DNA of 64,000 nucleotides from Ancylobacter defluvii. Lineage in GTDB: Bacteria > Pseudomonadota > Alphaproteobacteria > Rhizobiales > Xanthobacteraceae. Where the stretch lies: assembly GCF_018390605.1 (NCBI RefSeq), contig NZ_JAHBGD010000017.1, positions 54,010 through 118,009 on the forward strand, written 5' to 3'. Positions 63,960 to 64,000 of the stretch are shown piece after piece (the first letter of the stretch is position 1; each line of letters starts with the position of its first letter). Position numbers and translations under genes: made by a program. The notes under the pieces are model-generated. The model was not told where the DNA came from and did not search any database. It saw nothing but the letters and a program-made list of their open reading frames with translations.

Positions 63960-64000
63960 GCGCGCCGACAGCCGGCACAAATAAAACGGCCGCGCATCTC

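Overview
The window is about 64 kb of GC-rich chromosomal DNA from an alphaproteobacterium. It is most likely a member of the Hyphomicrobiales (Rhizobiales), possibly Xanthobacteraceae. The reasons are the gene order dnaB-alr-radA-cvpA-purF, the NnrU, CvpA and FeS/FAD/molybdopterin hydroxylase genes, and the dense intergenic palindromic repeats typical of this group. The genus is not resolvable from the sequence alone. No rRNA, tRNA, CRISPR array, integrase or transposase was seen.

Layout. 1-20.9 kb is mostly housekeeping: the 3' end of dnaB, alr, radA, cvpA, purF, a VOC protein and an SDR; a divergent EamA exporter / Lrp regulator pair; der with a small lipoprotein and a YfgM-like protein; panB; nnrU; a TPR-glycosyltransferase; an L,D-transpeptidase; a diguanylate cyclase; prfC; and an ArsC-like protein. 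20.9-33 kb is catabolic: coxG-coxS-coxM (no large subunit beside them) diverge from a branched-chain-type ABC transporter (livJHMGF). That transporter is followed by a PLP fold-type II enzyme, a two-subunit CoA-transferase and a luciferase-like (LLM) oxidoreductase. 33.3-39.4 kb carries fbiC (deazaflavin Fo synthase) directly downstream of pxpA, opposite pxpB-pxpC and a GntR/UTRA regulator. 39.6-46.5 kb carries a second molybdenum hydroxylase operon (L, M, and a fused FeS-CoxG protein) divergent from a lone large subunit. 46.7-57.8 kb is a ten-gene minus-strand block: ABC transporter of the sugar/polyol/polyamine type, formamidase-like amidohydrolase, LimB-like monooxygenase, GMC dehydrogenase with its small subunit, and a phosphoribosyltransferase. 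57.9-61.3 kb holds an alpha/beta hydrolase, cofC, cofE and an F420-dependent glucose-6-phosphate-dehydrogenase-like gene. AI-2E permease and alpha/beta hydrolase genes close the window.

How it fits together. The second half looks like a catabolic region built around coenzyme F420. Three of the four core F420 biosynthesis activities (Fo synthase, CofC guanylyltransferase, CofE gamma-glutamyl ligase) and a dedicated F420 reductase (Fgd-like) are present, together with LLM oxidoreductases, molybdenum hydroxylases, amide/lactam-opening enzymes (formamidase, 5-oxoprolinase) and two importers. CofD was not found here. The substrates are unknown; linking these operons into one pathway is inference from proximity and shared chemistry.

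Between genes there is a family of composite palindromes built on CTCTCCCC...GGGGAGAG at eight loci. Two of these are amplified in tandem (206-bp and about 179-bp periods). Three contain an extra double hairpin whose second stem shows compensatory base-pair changes between copies. A second palindrome family is present at 46.66 and 47.5 kb.
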